This document shows positions 28,900 through 38,366 of a stretch of 64,000 nucleotides of DNA, in pieces. Made by a program: the position numbers and the translations under genes. The notes beneath the pieces were generated by a model. The model did no database searches. It worked only from the letters and a program-made list of their open reading frames with translations, and was not told the DNA's origin. How positions within the stretch are numbered: the stretch's first letter is position 1; each line of letters begins with the position of its first letter. Source of the DNA: Komarekiella atlantica HA4396-MV6 (GTDB lineage Bacteria > Cyanobacteriota > Cyanobacteriia > Cyanobacteriales > Nostocaceae); the NCBI GenBank assembly GCA_019359395.1, contig JAHHHK010000018.1:105691-169690 (forward strand). The letters are read 5' to 3'.

Positions 28900-31800
28900 A
28901 TGACACTCCCCAACCCTGGTAGCGTCCTGGCTACATTAACTGAACTTACTCAAGTTAATCGCACTCACGCTCTCTTGCGTCGCGTCAAAGACTTATCCGT
29001 TAACGAATTTGTTTGCTTACTAGACTTCATCACTGCTGAATTCCAACAATTTCTAAGAGCTATTGAACTGATTAATAATGAAGCTCTAGAAACTATGTTG
29101 GAGAAAGTACTAGAAGCCATCACACTCAAAATTGGTCAAATTCTCCAAGCAGAACACACAGCCATTTTTTTAGTTGACTATGATAAAGGTCAGCTATGGT
29201 CAAAAGTTCCCCAAGGTAATACTCAAAAATTCTTAGAAATTCGTACTCCTATTACAGTTGGTATCCCAGGTCATGTTGCCAGTACAGGTGAATATCTGAA
29301 TATATCTGAAACCTCTACTCACCCTTTATTCAGCCCAGAATTAGAAAAACAGATGGGCTATAAAATTCACAATATTTTATGTATGCCAGTTGTGAGTAGC
29401 AAAAACCAGACTGTAGCAGTAGTACAACTGGCTAATAAAACTGGAGATATTCCTTTTAACCAGGATGATGAGGAGCGTTTTCGAGACTTCGCTTCTTCTA
29501 TTGGGATTATTCTGGAAAGCTGCCAATCTTTTTATGTAGCAGCTCGCAATCAGCGGGGAGCAACGGCTCTACTGCGGGCAACTCAAACACTAGGGCAAAG
29601 TCTGGATTTAGAAGCAACTTTGCAGATAGTTATGGAGCAGGCTCGGATTTTAATGCAAGCAGACCGCAGCACTCTATTTTTGTATCGTAAAGAGATGAGT
29701 GAACTCTGGACGAAGGTAGCAGTAGCAGCGGATGGCACAAATTTGGTAGAAATCCGCATTTCTGCCAACCGTGGCATTGCTGGTTATGTGGCTTCTACAG
29801 GTGAAGCATTAAACATTCCCGATGCTTACAAAGACCCCCGCTTTGACCCGACTACAGATAAAAAGACTGGGTATGTAACTCGTAATATTTTGTGTTTGCC
29901 AGTATTTAATTCGGCAAATGAGTTGATTGGCGTCACACAATTAATTAATAAGCAACAAGGCAGTTTTACCGCTTCTGATGAAGAGTTTATGCGGGCCTTT
30001 AATATCCAAGCAGGAATTGCTTTGGAAAATGCCCGCCTGTTTGAAAATGTGCTCTTAGAAAAACAGTATCAAAAAGATATTTTGCAAAGTCTGTCGGATG
30101 CTGTGATTTCTACAGATATGGCAGGTCGGATTGTCACAATTAATGATGCGGCACTGGAGTTACTGGGTTGTCCTCTGAGAGAGGCTAATACCAAAAATAA
30201 CAAGATTTTATGGGAACAAAATTTGATTGCTCGCCTAGTTTGGGAAGTTGTACCGATTGAAAATCTCCAAATGCGGCTGGTAGATAGTTTAAAAACTGGG
30301 GCTAAACATTATGTGCCAGAGCAAAGTTTGACGGTGGGAGTTTACCAAGTACTGAGGAGCCAGTGTGTGCAAGATTGTCAAAATGGAGACTTGCAACTAT
30401 CAGAAGTTTTTCCCTTAGAAGAGGACGCTAAGGGCGATCGCTCTGTTCCCCCTGTTGTAGCAAATGACGTTGATGAGTGCCAGGTGAAAAGTAAAACTCA
30501 AGAACATGAGTCACATGTTAGTACCTACCCTCCGGGAAGCCGTCTAGAAAGTGTCCACAAATCGCCAGAACTGACGACAGTTCCTATCACAGAGCAGCAC
30601 ACCACTAGTTCATTCAAGTTAGAAGACAAATCATTGGGGCTGGTTCCTCAAGGCGATCCTCACCTTCACCCACTTACTGCCTTGAGAACTGCTACAACAC
30701 CTAGATTTCCTAACCCATCTGCTACCCAGATTGGAGAACCTTTTCGCCAGTCTCAGGATTCGGGAAGCCCGACTACAAAGCTAGCTCATCACAACGCTAG
30801 CTCTGTATTATCCAGTAATCAACAAGGTTGTTACATTTTGGCAGTGCGCGATCGCACTAACCCAGATGTTTTCATTCCCTGGAATCAACCCTTGACTCCA
30901 CAATCTGAGTTGCTCACCTCTAACCAGGTACAAAAATTAGAACGCAGCATCAATCTTACTGTCAATCCCTTGACTAACCCAGAAGGCGGAGTAAGGGGCG
31001 GTTTGGTGGTATTGGAAGATATCAGCCAGGAAAAACGGATGAAAACTACCATGTCTCGCTACCTGACGCCACATGTAGCTGAGCAAGTTATGGCATTGGG
31101 AGAAGATGCCTTAATGGTGGGTGAGCGCAAGGAAGTAACTATCTTATTTTCTGATATCCGGGGCTACACAACACTTACAGAAAATCTCGGTGCTGCTGAG
31201 GTAGTATCACTGCTCAATCAGTATTTTGAAACAATGGTGGAGGCAGTTTTTAACTACGAAGGCACTTTGGATAAGTTTATTGGTGATGCCCTAATGGCGG
31301 TATTTGGTGCACCACTACCACTTACAGAAAATCATGCTTGGAGGGCGGTGCAATCGGCGTTGGATATGCGACATCGCCTCAAAGAATTTAACCATCGGCG
31401 ATTTATCCAAGCGCAACCACAAATCCATATTGGTATTGGAATTAGTTCTGGTGAGGTTGTTTCAGGGAATATAGGTTCTCGCAAGCGGATGGACTATACC
31501 GTTATTGGGGACGGTGTGAATTTGAGTTCGCGCTTAGAAGCAGTCACTAAAGAATATGGCTGTGACATTCTTTTAAGTGAATTTACTTATCAACTGTGCA
31601 GCGATCGCATTTGGGTGCGTCAGTTGGATAAAATTCGGGTCAAAGGTAAACACCAAGCGGTAAATATCTACGAGTTAATTGGCGATCGCAGCACCCCCCT
31701 AGACGCCAACACCCAAGAATTTTTATTCCATTACCAAAATGGACGTGCTGCTTATTTATCGCGCAATTTTCAACAGGCGATCAGCTGTTTTGAAGCTGCT

Positions 31801-31917
31801 AAGTCCATCCGACCCAAAGATCAAGCTGTTGATATCCACCTAGAACGTGCTCGTAATTACCAACAAACACCACCTCCCAAATCTTGGGATGGTGTCTGGA
31901 CAATGATTGTTAAATAA
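28900..31917 (+). CDS. Adenylate cyclase with two GAF domains and interrupted PAS (CyaB-like)
   Basis: Makes cAMP from ATP. 1005 residues: GAF 1 (about 63-225), GAF 2 (about 245-400), PAS (from about 405), class III cyclase domain (about 745-930), short C-terminal TPR-like helix pair. Catalytic residues are all present: metal Asp752 (FSDIRGY), Lys792 and Asp796 (DKFIGDALMAVFG), and Thr867, Asn874, Arg878 (YTVIGDGVNLSSRLE), the adenylate-specific pattern described for Anabaena CyaB1. In that family GAF domains bind cyclic nucleotides and activate the enzyme. Odd: about 158 residues (485-642) of Ser/Pro/Thr-rich sequence sit inside the PAS domain, between GVY and GCYILAVRDRTNPDVF; CyaB1/CyaB2 are about 859 residues without it. 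Confidence 0.93.
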   Translation: MTLPNPGSVLATLTELTQVNRTHALLRRVKDLSVNEFVCLLDFITAEFQQFLRAIELINNEALETMLEKVLEAITLKIGQILQAEHTAIFLVDYDKGQLWSKVPQGNTQKFLEIRTPITVGIPGHVASTGEYLNISETSTHPLFSPELEKQMGYKIHNILCMPVVSSKNQTVAVVQLANKTGDIPFNQDDEERFRDFASSIGIILESCQSFYVAARNQRGATALLRATQTLGQSLDLEATLQIVMEQARILMQADRSTLFLYRKEMSELWTKVAVAADGTNLVEIRISANRGIAGYVASTGEALNIPDAYKDPRFDPTTDKKTGYVTRNILCLPVFNSANELIGVTQLINKQQGSFTASDEEFMRAFNIQAGIALENARLFENVLLEKQYQKDILQSLSDAVISTDMAGRIVTINDAALELLGCPLREANTKNNKILWEQNLIARLVWEVVPIENLQMRLVDSLKTGAKHYVPEQSLTVGVYQVLRSQCVQDCQNGDLQLSEVFPLEEDAKGDRSVPPVVANDVDECQVKSKTQEHESHVSTYPPGSRLESVHKSPELTTVPITEQHTTSSFKLEDKSLGLVPQGDPHLHPLTALRTATTPRFPNPSATQIGEPFRQSQDSGSPTTKLAHHNASSVLSSNQQGCYILAVRDRTNPDVFIPWNQPLTPQSELLTSNQVQKLERSINLTVNPLTNPEGGVRGGLVVLEDISQEKRMKTTMSRYLTPHVAEQVMALGEDALMVGERKEVTILFSDIRGYTTLTENLGAAEVVSLLNQYFETMVEAVFNYEGTLDKFIGDALMAVFGAPLPLTENHAWRAVQSALDMRHRLKEFNHRRFIQAQPQIHIGIGISSGEVVSGNIGSRKRMDYTVIGDGVNLSSRLEAVTKEYGCDILLSEFTYQLCSDRIWVRQLDKIRVKGKHQAVNIYELIGDRSTPLDANTQEFLFHYQNGRAAYLSRNFQQAISCFEAAKSIRPKDQAVDIHLERARNYQQTPPPKSWDGVWTMIVK

Positions 31918-31967
31918 TCAAAAAGGTTAAGGGTCAAAAGTCAATATTTGGACTTTGAATTAATTTC

Positions 31968-32243
31968 TCAATCTTCAAGATCACCTTGGTCACTCCCAAA
32001 CGGTTCTTCGCCAATTTTTAGTTGTTTTTTTGTGCGTTTCAACTGTTTCCACAAATCCTTGATTTGTTCGTAAGCTTCACCTGGAGGTAGTTTTCCACCT
32101 GTTTCTAAGTTGCAGATGTAACTAACTCGTTGGGCAAATTCCTGTAAATTTGCATTAAAAACCAAGTTTTCTGGCTTTACCTGACCATAGTAACGACCAC
32201 GAGGATAGAGAAAATCATCTTTATTCACTATTTTTCTTTCCAT
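31968..32243 (-). CDS. Conserved small cyanobacterial protein
   Basis: 91 residues, soluble. The core NKDDFLYPRGRYYGQVKPEN and LQEFAQRVSYICNLETGGKL is strongly patterned and I recall similar small cyanobacterial proteins (DUF7219-like), with function unknown. The C-terminal third is a helix (KDLWKQLKRTKKQLKIGEE) with an acidic end. It is convergent with the cyclase gene. Confidence 0.7.
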   Translation of the reverse strand: MERKIVNKDDFLYPRGRYYGQVKPENLVFNANLQEFAQRVSYICNLETGGKLPPGEAYEQIKDLWKQLKRTKKQLKIGEEPFGSDQGDLED

Positions 32244-32823
32244 TTATTTAACTCCCTCTTGTTTTAATCTCTAAAGCAGAATAACTAGCTATCTCATCTC
32301 CTGTTTATTAGACTAAGAGCAATAAAATTACCGAATCCTTCGCCCAGAAAGGTGTGCGGGAGTCAGTTAATTTGGGCTTTAATGCTAAAGGGTAAAAGTT
32401 GAAGTACTTTCATCCAAGTTTACAAAGAAAGAATTTCTAATACTGGCAACATAGGATAGTTTACCTTCGTGCCAATTGCCAATCTATTTTTTTGTTACTT
32501 TACTAATTGTAAAAACTCTAATCTCATTGTAACTAACTTCACTTGAAACCACTAATTACTAAGTATTAATCAATACTTGTATTATGATAATTTTATTTCT
32601 GCAAAAATAATTACAACTAACTGTACACAACAATCCATGTAAAAAATATCATGTATCAAAGATGATTATCGTCTGTTAAAAGTTAGATGTCATCTAGGAT
32701 AACTGTGTCCCTGGATACCAATAAGTGTTAATTGGCTAAATGGCTAATGGCTAATAACTAAAGATAAAATGGTGAGGCCTGAAAGGACAAAGCTGCTAAT
32801 CGCTTAAAATTTTATCTGCCACC
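32244..32823. other. 580-bp A+T-rich spacer upstream of purC
   Basis: No convincing gene. The middle part is very A+T-rich; near 32732-32760 there are TGGCTAA heptamer-like repeats (ggctaaatggctaatggctaataactaa). The last 60 bases contain AGGCCTGAAAGGAC, which may be part of the purC leader. Promoters cannot be assigned reliably. Confidence 0.4.
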
Positions 32824-33561
32824 ATGTCTGTTAATTCCAAGCTATACGAAGGCAAAGCAAAAATTCTCTATACAACGGACGATCCAGAAGTCTTGTTGGC
32901 TGATTTTAAAGATGATGCCACTGCGTTTAACGCCCAAAAGCGTGGCAGCATCCAAGGAAAGGGAAAAATTAACTGTAGTATTTCCAGCCAGCTATTCCAG
33001 CAATTGGAAAAGCATGGCATTAAAACTCACTTTATTGACAGCTCTGCTCCAAATCAGATGCGAGTCAAAGCAGTTAAGATTTTGCCATTAGAAGTGGTTG
33101 TCAGAAACATTGCTGCTGGAAGCCTGTGCCAGCAAACAGGGTTGCCGCTGGGCACCGTTTTGAAACAGCCTTTGGTAGAGTTTTATTATAAAAACGATCA
33201 ATTGGGAGATCCTTTGCTAACACGCGATCGCCTGTACCTAATGGAACTAGCCACTGCGGAACAAGTGGACGCGATTATACATCTAGCACTACAAATCAAC
33301 GAGTTTCTGAAAGACTTTTGGCAGCAGTGCGGCATTACCCTAGTAGACTTCAAACTAGAGTTTGGTTTGGACTCACAACAGCAGTTGCTCTTGGCAGATG
33401 AAATTAGCCCCGACACCTGCCGTTTGTGGGATACAGCAGAAGGTGACTCTAACCGCCGAGTAATGGACAAAGACCGTTTCCGCCGAGACTTAGGAAATGT
33501 AGAAAATGCCTATCAGGAGGTCTTACAACGAGTCCTAAAAGCAGTAGAAAGTAATAATTAG
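32824..33561 (+). CDS. purC: Phosphoribosylaminoimidazole-succinocarboxamide synthase
   Basis: SAICAR synthetase of purine biosynthesis: joins CAIR and aspartate with ATP. The 245-residue protein has KLYEGKAKILYTTDDPE at the start, DDATAFNAQKRGSIQGKGKI, the signatures LPLEVVVRNIAAGSLCQ and LVDFKLEFGLDSQQQLLLADEISPD in the order of the family (short quotations of each). It is 80-110 bp upstream of the Omp85 gene; in other cyanobacteria these can be neighbours, but a functional link is not evident. Confidence 0.97.
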   Translation: MSVNSKLYEGKAKILYTTDDPEVLLADFKDDATAFNAQKRGSIQGKGKINCSISSQLFQQLEKHGIKTHFIDSSAPNQMRVKAVKILPLEVVVRNIAAGSLCQQTGLPLGTVLKQPLVEFYYKNDQLGDPLLTRDRLYLMELATAEQVDAIIHLALQINEFLKDFWQQCGITLVDFKLEFGLDSQQQLLLADEISPDTCRLWDTAEGDSNRRVMDKDRFRRDLGNVENAYQEVLQRVLKAVESNN

Positions 33562-33668
33562 TGGGCAAAAATAAACTAAACTCGTGTGGATTGTTCATTG
33601 TCATTTGTCCTTTGTAACTAATGACAAGTCCGTAATGGTGTGTGGTCGTGAAGAGGAATGTAAATAAA

Positions 33669-36260
33669 ATGCGTTTATCCCCCGTATTGGTGGCAGCGGT
33701 GGCAATTGCAGCCCCTTTAGGCGGCTCATTAAGTGCAAATGCACAAACCGCTGACAGTTTAAAACAGACAACAGTTTCTACCCCAGAAACAAATCAGCAA
33801 CTAGAAAAGGACAGCGATCTTCGAGTTCATTCTATTGAAAGGCTAAAATCTCGCCTTAAACCAAAAGAGGTTTCAAAGATAAATTCTTTCCAGTCTCCAT
33901 CTGTCAAAGCATTAACGGTCAACTCAGCATCGCTGGATACCTCAGAGGTAATAGTGCCAGCTGCCACGACGTCAACAACTGCACAAACTCCTCAAATAAA
34001 TCCGAACCCTACTCAACAACCGTCTCCTACTCCAGAAATTTCGCCTCCAGCTACTCAACAACAAACACCTTCCTCAACTCCCAGTAGTACTCCAAATCTG
34101 GACAATGACAACCCACCCGCGGCTACACCTATATCCCCAGGAACTCAACAGCAAACGCCTTTCTTAAGGCCTGGCATTACTCCTGGTCAAGAAAATTTCG
34201 ATCCGCCCGCAGCGACACCTGTAGTCCCCACAACACCAGGAAATATTCAGCAGCCGTCTCCCGCTCCAGAAATTCCAGCCCCACCCCCAGGAACTCAGCA
34301 ACAAGCTCCTTTCTCAACACCTGACACCACTCCAAGTCAGGAGAACGTCAATCCACCTGCATTCCCTACAACACCAGGAAATACTCAACAGCCATCTCCT
34401 GCCCCAGAAGCGGCTGAACCCCGTGTACTGGTGTCAGAGGTAGCAATCACATCTCAGACAGGACAATTATCACCAGAACTAGAAAGCCAAGTTTACAGAG
34501 TCATTCGTACCCAACCAGGACGAACGACAACCCGCTCCCAACTGCAAGAAGATATTAACGCCATCTTTGGTACTGGCTTCTTCTCCAATGTTCAGGCAAC
34601 TCCAGAAGATACCCCTTTAGGAGTGCGCGTAAGCTTTATCGTGCAGCCAAACCCCGTTTTGTCTAAAGTGCAAGTGCAAGCCAATCCTGGCACTGGGGTA
34701 GCCTCTGTAATCCCAGCTAATACAGTTGATGAAATCTTTCGCGAACAGTACGGCAGAATTCTTAACTTGCGTGACTTGCAGGAAGGCATTAAGCAGTTAA
34801 CCAAACGATATCAAGATCAAGGTTACGTGCTAGCCAACGTAATTGGAGCGCCACAAGTTGCTGAAAACGGAGTTGTGACACTACAAGTAGCAGAAGGTGT
34901 AGTCGAGAATATTAGAGTCCGGTTCCGTAATAAAGAGGGTCAGGAGACAGACGAGAAGGGACAACCGATTCGGGGTCGGACACAGGAGTATATTATTACA
35001 CGAGAAGTGGAGTTGAAGCCCGGACAAGTATTTAACCGCAACACAGTGCAAAGAGACTTACAGCGGATATATGGACTGGGACTATTTGAAGACGTGAATG
35101 TCTCCCTTGACCCTGGTACTGACCCCAGCAAAGTCGATGTAGTAGTGAATGTGGCTGAGCGGAGCAGTGGTTCTATTGCCGCTGGGGCTGGGTTTAGTTC
35201 TGCCAGTGGACTGTTTGGTACCGTTAGCTATCAGCAGCAAAACCTGAACGGCAGAAACCAAAAACTAGGAGCAGAAGTGCAAGTGGGACAGCGAGAACTG
35301 CTGTTTGACTTGCGATTTACAGACCCGTGGATTGCGGGAGATCCGTACCGGACTTCTTACACTGCCAATATTTTTCGCCGCAGTTCCATTTCGTTGATTT
35401 TTGATGGCAAAGATGATGACATTAGGACTTTTCAAGAGGGGCAAACAGATGAAGGCGATCGCCCCCGTGTTCTCCGTCTAGGTGGTGGTATCACCTTTAC
35501 CCGCCCACTGAGTGCCAATCCTTACCAACCTTCAGAATGGACGGCTTCCGCAGGTTTACAGTATCAACGAGTTTCCACCCGCGATCGTGATGGCGACCTG
35601 AGAAGACAAGGAGCGATATTCAATGATGATGGAACCCTGCGCCCTGGGACAACAGTTCCTCTTAGCTTCTCTGGAGAAGGTGAAGACGATTTAGTGTTAG
35701 TCCAATTAGGGGCACAGCGCGATCGTCGTAATAATCCCTTGCAACCCACCAGCGGTTCTTACCTGCGTTTTGGGGTTGATCAGTCAGTGCCAATAGGATT
35801 AGGTAGCATTTTCCTCACCAGATTAAGAGGTAGCTACAGCCAATATTTACCCGTGAGTTTTACTAACTTTACTAAAGGGCCACAAACTCTGGCGTTTAAC
35901 TTGCAAGCCGGAACTATCCTTGGTGATTTGCCGCCTTACGAAGCTTTTAGCCTTGGTGGCAGCAACTCTGTTCGGGGTTATGAAGAAGGAGCATTAGGTA
36001 GTGGACGCACTTATGTGCAAGCATCAGTTGAGTATCGCTTTCCAGTTTTCTCAGTAGTCAGCGGCGCACTATTTTTTGATCTTGGCACCGACCTGGGAAC
36101 TAGTACCAGGACAGCGGAGGTTTTGAACAAAAGCGGCAGCGGCTACGGCTACGGTCTTGGCGTGCGCGTACAGTCGCCATTAGGGCCAATTCGTATTGAC
36201 TACGGCATTAACGATGACGGTGATAGTCGCATTAACTTTGGTATTGGTGAAAGGTTTTAA
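33669..36260 (+). CDS. Omp85/BamA-family outer-membrane assembly protein
   Basis: Inserts beta-barrel proteins into the outer membrane; cyanobacterial relatives are the ancestors of chloroplast Toc75. About 863 residues from ATG 33669, which begins a good signal peptide (MRLSPVLVAAVAIAAPLGGS, cleavage near ANA); GTG 33642 would add nine basic residues. After the signal comes a 150-residue Pro/Thr/Gln-rich zone (about 33985-34425) with repeated TQQQ.PF and PSPAPE units, then three POTRA domains (EPRVLVSEVAI onward to about residue 520) and a C-terminal 16-strand barrel ending in INFGIGERF. It leads the lipid A gene cluster. Confidence 0.93.
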   Translation: MRLSPVLVAAVAIAAPLGGSLSANAQTADSLKQTTVSTPETNQQLEKDSDLRVHSIERLKSRLKPKEVSKINSFQSPSVKALTVNSASLDTSEVIVPAATTSTTAQTPQINPNPTQQPSPTPEISPPATQQQTPSSTPSSTPNLDNDNPPAATPISPGTQQQTPFLRPGITPGQENFDPPAATPVVPTTPGNIQQPSPAPEIPAPPPGTQQQAPFSTPDTTPSQENVNPPAFPTTPGNTQQPSPAPEAAEPRVLVSEVAITSQTGQLSPELESQVYRVIRTQPGRTTTRSQLQEDINAIFGTGFFSNVQATPEDTPLGVRVSFIVQPNPVLSKVQVQANPGTGVASVIPANTVDEIFREQYGRILNLRDLQEGIKQLTKRYQDQGYVLANVIGAPQVAENGVVTLQVAEGVVENIRVRFRNKEGQETDEKGQPIRGRTQEYIITREVELKPGQVFNRNTVQRDLQRIYGLGLFEDVNVSLDPGTDPSKVDVVVNVAERSSGSIAAGAGFSSASGLFGTVSYQQQNLNGRNQKLGAEVQVGQRELLFDLRFTDPWIAGDPYRTSYTANIFRRSSISLIFDGKDDDIRTFQEGQTDEGDRPRVLRLGGGITFTRPLSANPYQPSEWTASAGLQYQRVSTRDRDGDLRRQGAIFNDDGTLRPGTTVPLSFSGEGEDDLVLVQLGAQRDRRNNPLQPTSGSYLRFGVDQSVPIGLGSIFLTRLRGSYSQYLPVSFTNFTKGPQTLAFNLQAGTILGDLPPYEAFSLGGSNSVRGYEEGALGSGRTYVQASVEYRFPVFSVVSGALFFDLGTDLGTSTRTAEVLNKSGSGYGYGLGVRVQSPLGPIRIDYGINDDGDSRINFGIGERF

Positions 36261-36273
36261 GTTAGTCAGGAGC

Positions 36274-36304
36274 CAAAAGTCAAAATATTGACCCTTGACT
36301 TTTG
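36274..36304. terminator. Hairpin after the Omp85 gene
   Basis: CAAAAGTCAA / TTGACTTTTG, a perfect 10-bp stem with an 11-base loop, 14 bp after the stop codon. No T-run follows; a palindromic repeat (36308-36349) lies directly after it. Confidence 0.45.
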
Positions 36305-36307
36305 AAC

Positions 36308-36349
36308 GCCACTTGCGCGGTTGCCGGGAAATCCGTCCAATGCAGTGGC
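36308..36349. repeat. Palindromic repeat, GCCACTTGC...GCAGTGGC family
   Basis: Begins GCCACTTGC, has the core GCCGGGAAATCCGTCC, ends GCAGTGGC: outer arms and inner GGGAAA-TCC arms can both pair. A near-identical copy is at 46077-46117 and looser relatives are in the island at 28450-28890. It looks like a REP-type element. Confidence 0.7.
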
Positions 36350-36506
36350 TCCCCTTGACCAATCTGTTTTTGACTAGCTTGCTAATTTTTACATTTGCCT
36401 TAATACTGTTTCGATACAGGTACTAGTGACATTTTTAGTCACATATCAGGGTTTGGCTTAAACTAACCATGAACACTACCAAACGAAATATATTAAATTT
36501 TTTTCT

Positions 36507-37355
36507 ATGCAACAGCACACTTTAGCTGCGGAAATTACCCAAACAGGAGTGGGACTGCATACTGGTGTGAGTACCCGTGTACGGATACTACCAGCTGAGG
36601 CAGGAAGTGGGCGCTACTTTGTGCGGGTGGATTTGCCGGATTTACCGATTATTCCAGCCCAAGTTGCAGCGGTTAGTCAAACTGTTCTTTCAACTCAGCT
36701 TGGTAAAGGTGAAGTATACGTTTGTACAGTAGAGCATTTATTGGCAGCACTTTCAAGTATGGGTGTGGATAACGCCCGCATTGAAATTGATGGGCCGGAA
36801 GTACCGCTTTTAGATGGTTCGGCAAGGGTATGGACAGCCGATATCGCTCAAGTTGGCTTGGTATCACAATCAACTACTAACAATCAAATATCCTTGGCTG
36901 TTAAAGAGCCAATATATGTATATCAAGGCGATGCTTTTGCTTGTGCCCTACCCGCAGCAGAAACCCGTTTTAGTTACGGTATTGACTTCGACCTCCCGGC
37001 TATTGGTAATCAATGGCACAGTTGGTCGCCAACTGTCGTAGGAAATGCTTCTGCCAGCTTCGCTGCGGAAATTGCTCCTGCCCGTACCTTTGGATTACTG
37101 CATCAAATTGAACATTTACAGCAGTCAGGATTAATCAAAGGTGGCAGCTTGGATAATGCACTTGTTTGTGGGTCTGAAGGTTGGCTAAATCCACCATTAA
37201 GATTTGCAAATGAGCCAGTACGTCATAAAATCTTGGATTTAGTAGGAGATTTGAGTTTACTAGGAAATTTTCCCCACGCTCATTTCTTAGCGTATAAAGC
37301 CAGTCATAATTTACACATTCAACTAGCGCAAAGGATTTTAGCTTCTCAAAGCTAA
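36507..37355 (+). CDS. lpxC: UDP-3-O-acyl-N-acetylglucosamine deacetylase
   Basis: Zinc enzyme for the first committed step of lipid A synthesis. 282 residues, with zinc ligands visible as His77 ([12 protein letters not shown]) and His240/Asp244 ([16 protein letters not shown]), and the conserved [11 protein letters not shown]. It opens the lipid A genes behind the Omp85 gene. Length is somewhat short compared with E. coli LpxC (305), as is usual in cyanobacteria. The cluster order Omp85-lpxC-fabZ-lpxA-lpxB suggests co-expression. Confidence 0.96.
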   Translation: MQQHTLAAEITQTGVGLHTGVSTRVRILPAEAGSGRYFVRVDLPDLPIIPAQVAAVSQTVLSTQLGKGEVYVCTVEHLLAALSSMGVDNARIEIDGPEVPLLDGSARVWTADIAQVGLVSQSTTNNQISLAVKEPIYVYQGDAFACALPAAETRFSYGIDFDLPAIGNQWHSWSPTVVGNASASFAAEIAPARTFGLLHQIEHLQQSGLIKGGSLDNALVCGSEGWLNPPLRFANEPVRHKILDLVGDLSLLGNFPHAHFLAYKASHNLHIQLAQRILASQS

Positions 37356-37433
37356 AGTCTGGGCAATAAAAACCTCAAAGGGTTTTGACTCACACCTACT
37401 TATTTGCAAGATTAAAAATTCACCATACTGCCA

Positions 37434-37964
37434 ATGTCAATCCTTACCAAAGTGAACAGCACCGATACGACAACACCGACATCTACCGAACAAGAAGCTA
37501 CTAATGAGAATAAAATTACATCTGAGATTAAAACAACTCTCGCATCTGAGGAAATTCAGAAACTACTACCCCACCGCTACCCATTTTTACTTGTAGACCG
37601 GATTATCGATTACGTACCAAATAAACAGGCTGTGGGCGTTAAAAACGTTACCGTCAACGAACCGCATTTTCAAGGGCATTTCCCAGGAAGACCACTGATG
37701 CCGGGAGTACTAATTGTAGAAGCAATGGCACAGGTCGGGGGCATTGTTCTAAAACAAATGCCAGGGTTTGAAGACGGACTGTTCGTTTTTGCTGGTATCG
37801 ATAAAGTCCGCTTCCGTCGCCAAGTCGTACCAGGGGATCAGCTAGTAATGACGGTGGAACTGTTATGGGTAAAACAACGTCGTTTTAGTAAAATGCGAGC
37901 TATTGCTGAGGTTGACGGTCAAATTGCTACTGAAGGCGAATTGATGTTTTCTCTCATTAACTAA
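37434..37964 (+). CDS. fabZ: 3-hydroxyacyl-ACP dehydratase FabZ
   Basis: Hot-dog-fold dehydratase of fatty-acid elongation, competing with LpxA for hydroxyacyl-ACP. 176 residues: residues 1-38 are a Thr/Ser/Glu-rich extension, then [13 protein letters not shown] and the active site [20 protein letters not shown] with His82 and Glu96. If translation began further in, the enzyme would still be complete. It lies 78 bp after lpxC. Confidence 0.96.
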   Translation: MSILTKVNSTDTTTPTSTEQEATNENKITSEIKTTLASEEIQKLLPHRYPFLLVDRIIDYVPNKQAVGVKNVTVNEPHFQGHFPGRPLMPGVLIVEAMAQVGGIVLKQMPGFEDGLFVFAGIDKVRFRRQVVPGDQLVMTVELLWVKQRRFSKMRAIAEVDGQIATEGELMFSLIN

Positions 37965-38366
37965 AAATTTGCTGTTGTGGTGTAAGTACAGCCGTGAAGT
38001 ACCATTACTGAAACCTGAACGAGGATAGCAGTAAAAAACAAGCCACAAGAGCATTTTAATAATTTCTTGATTTTCGACGCCCCCTCTTCTCTTCTCTAAG
38101 AGAGGCTGCGCCAACGAGACGCTAAGCGTAGTTTGCTTTCCTGTAGGGGTACGAGATGCTACGCGAGTACACTTAACTTGCTTTGCCCGACACTTTCTGT
38201 TTACTCAATACTTTAACGCTCAGCAACGCCAGTCGCCTCAACTTTGGGAACTACTACAGTACGGTGAGCCATTCCTAGAAGAGGGTTTTCCCAACTTAGG
38301 GAACTGGCGAAGCCATTTCTTAAAGGAAGGGCGCTGGCTACCTAAGACAGTTCTGGAGATTCACCC
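37965..38366. repeat. Repeat-bearing spacer between fabZ and lpxA
   Basis: A 402-bp spacer inside the lipid A cluster. At 38090-38165 there is a GC-rich composite (tctaagagaggctgcgcc, acgagacgctaagcg, tacgagatgctacgcg) of the GAGACGCTACGCG repeat family, also seen at 28625. From 38220 come pieces of another family (cagcaacgccagtcgcc, tagggaactggcgaagcc). The last bases hold GGAGAT, the lpxA ribosome-binding site. The insertions probably lengthened an originally short spacer. Confidence 0.65.
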
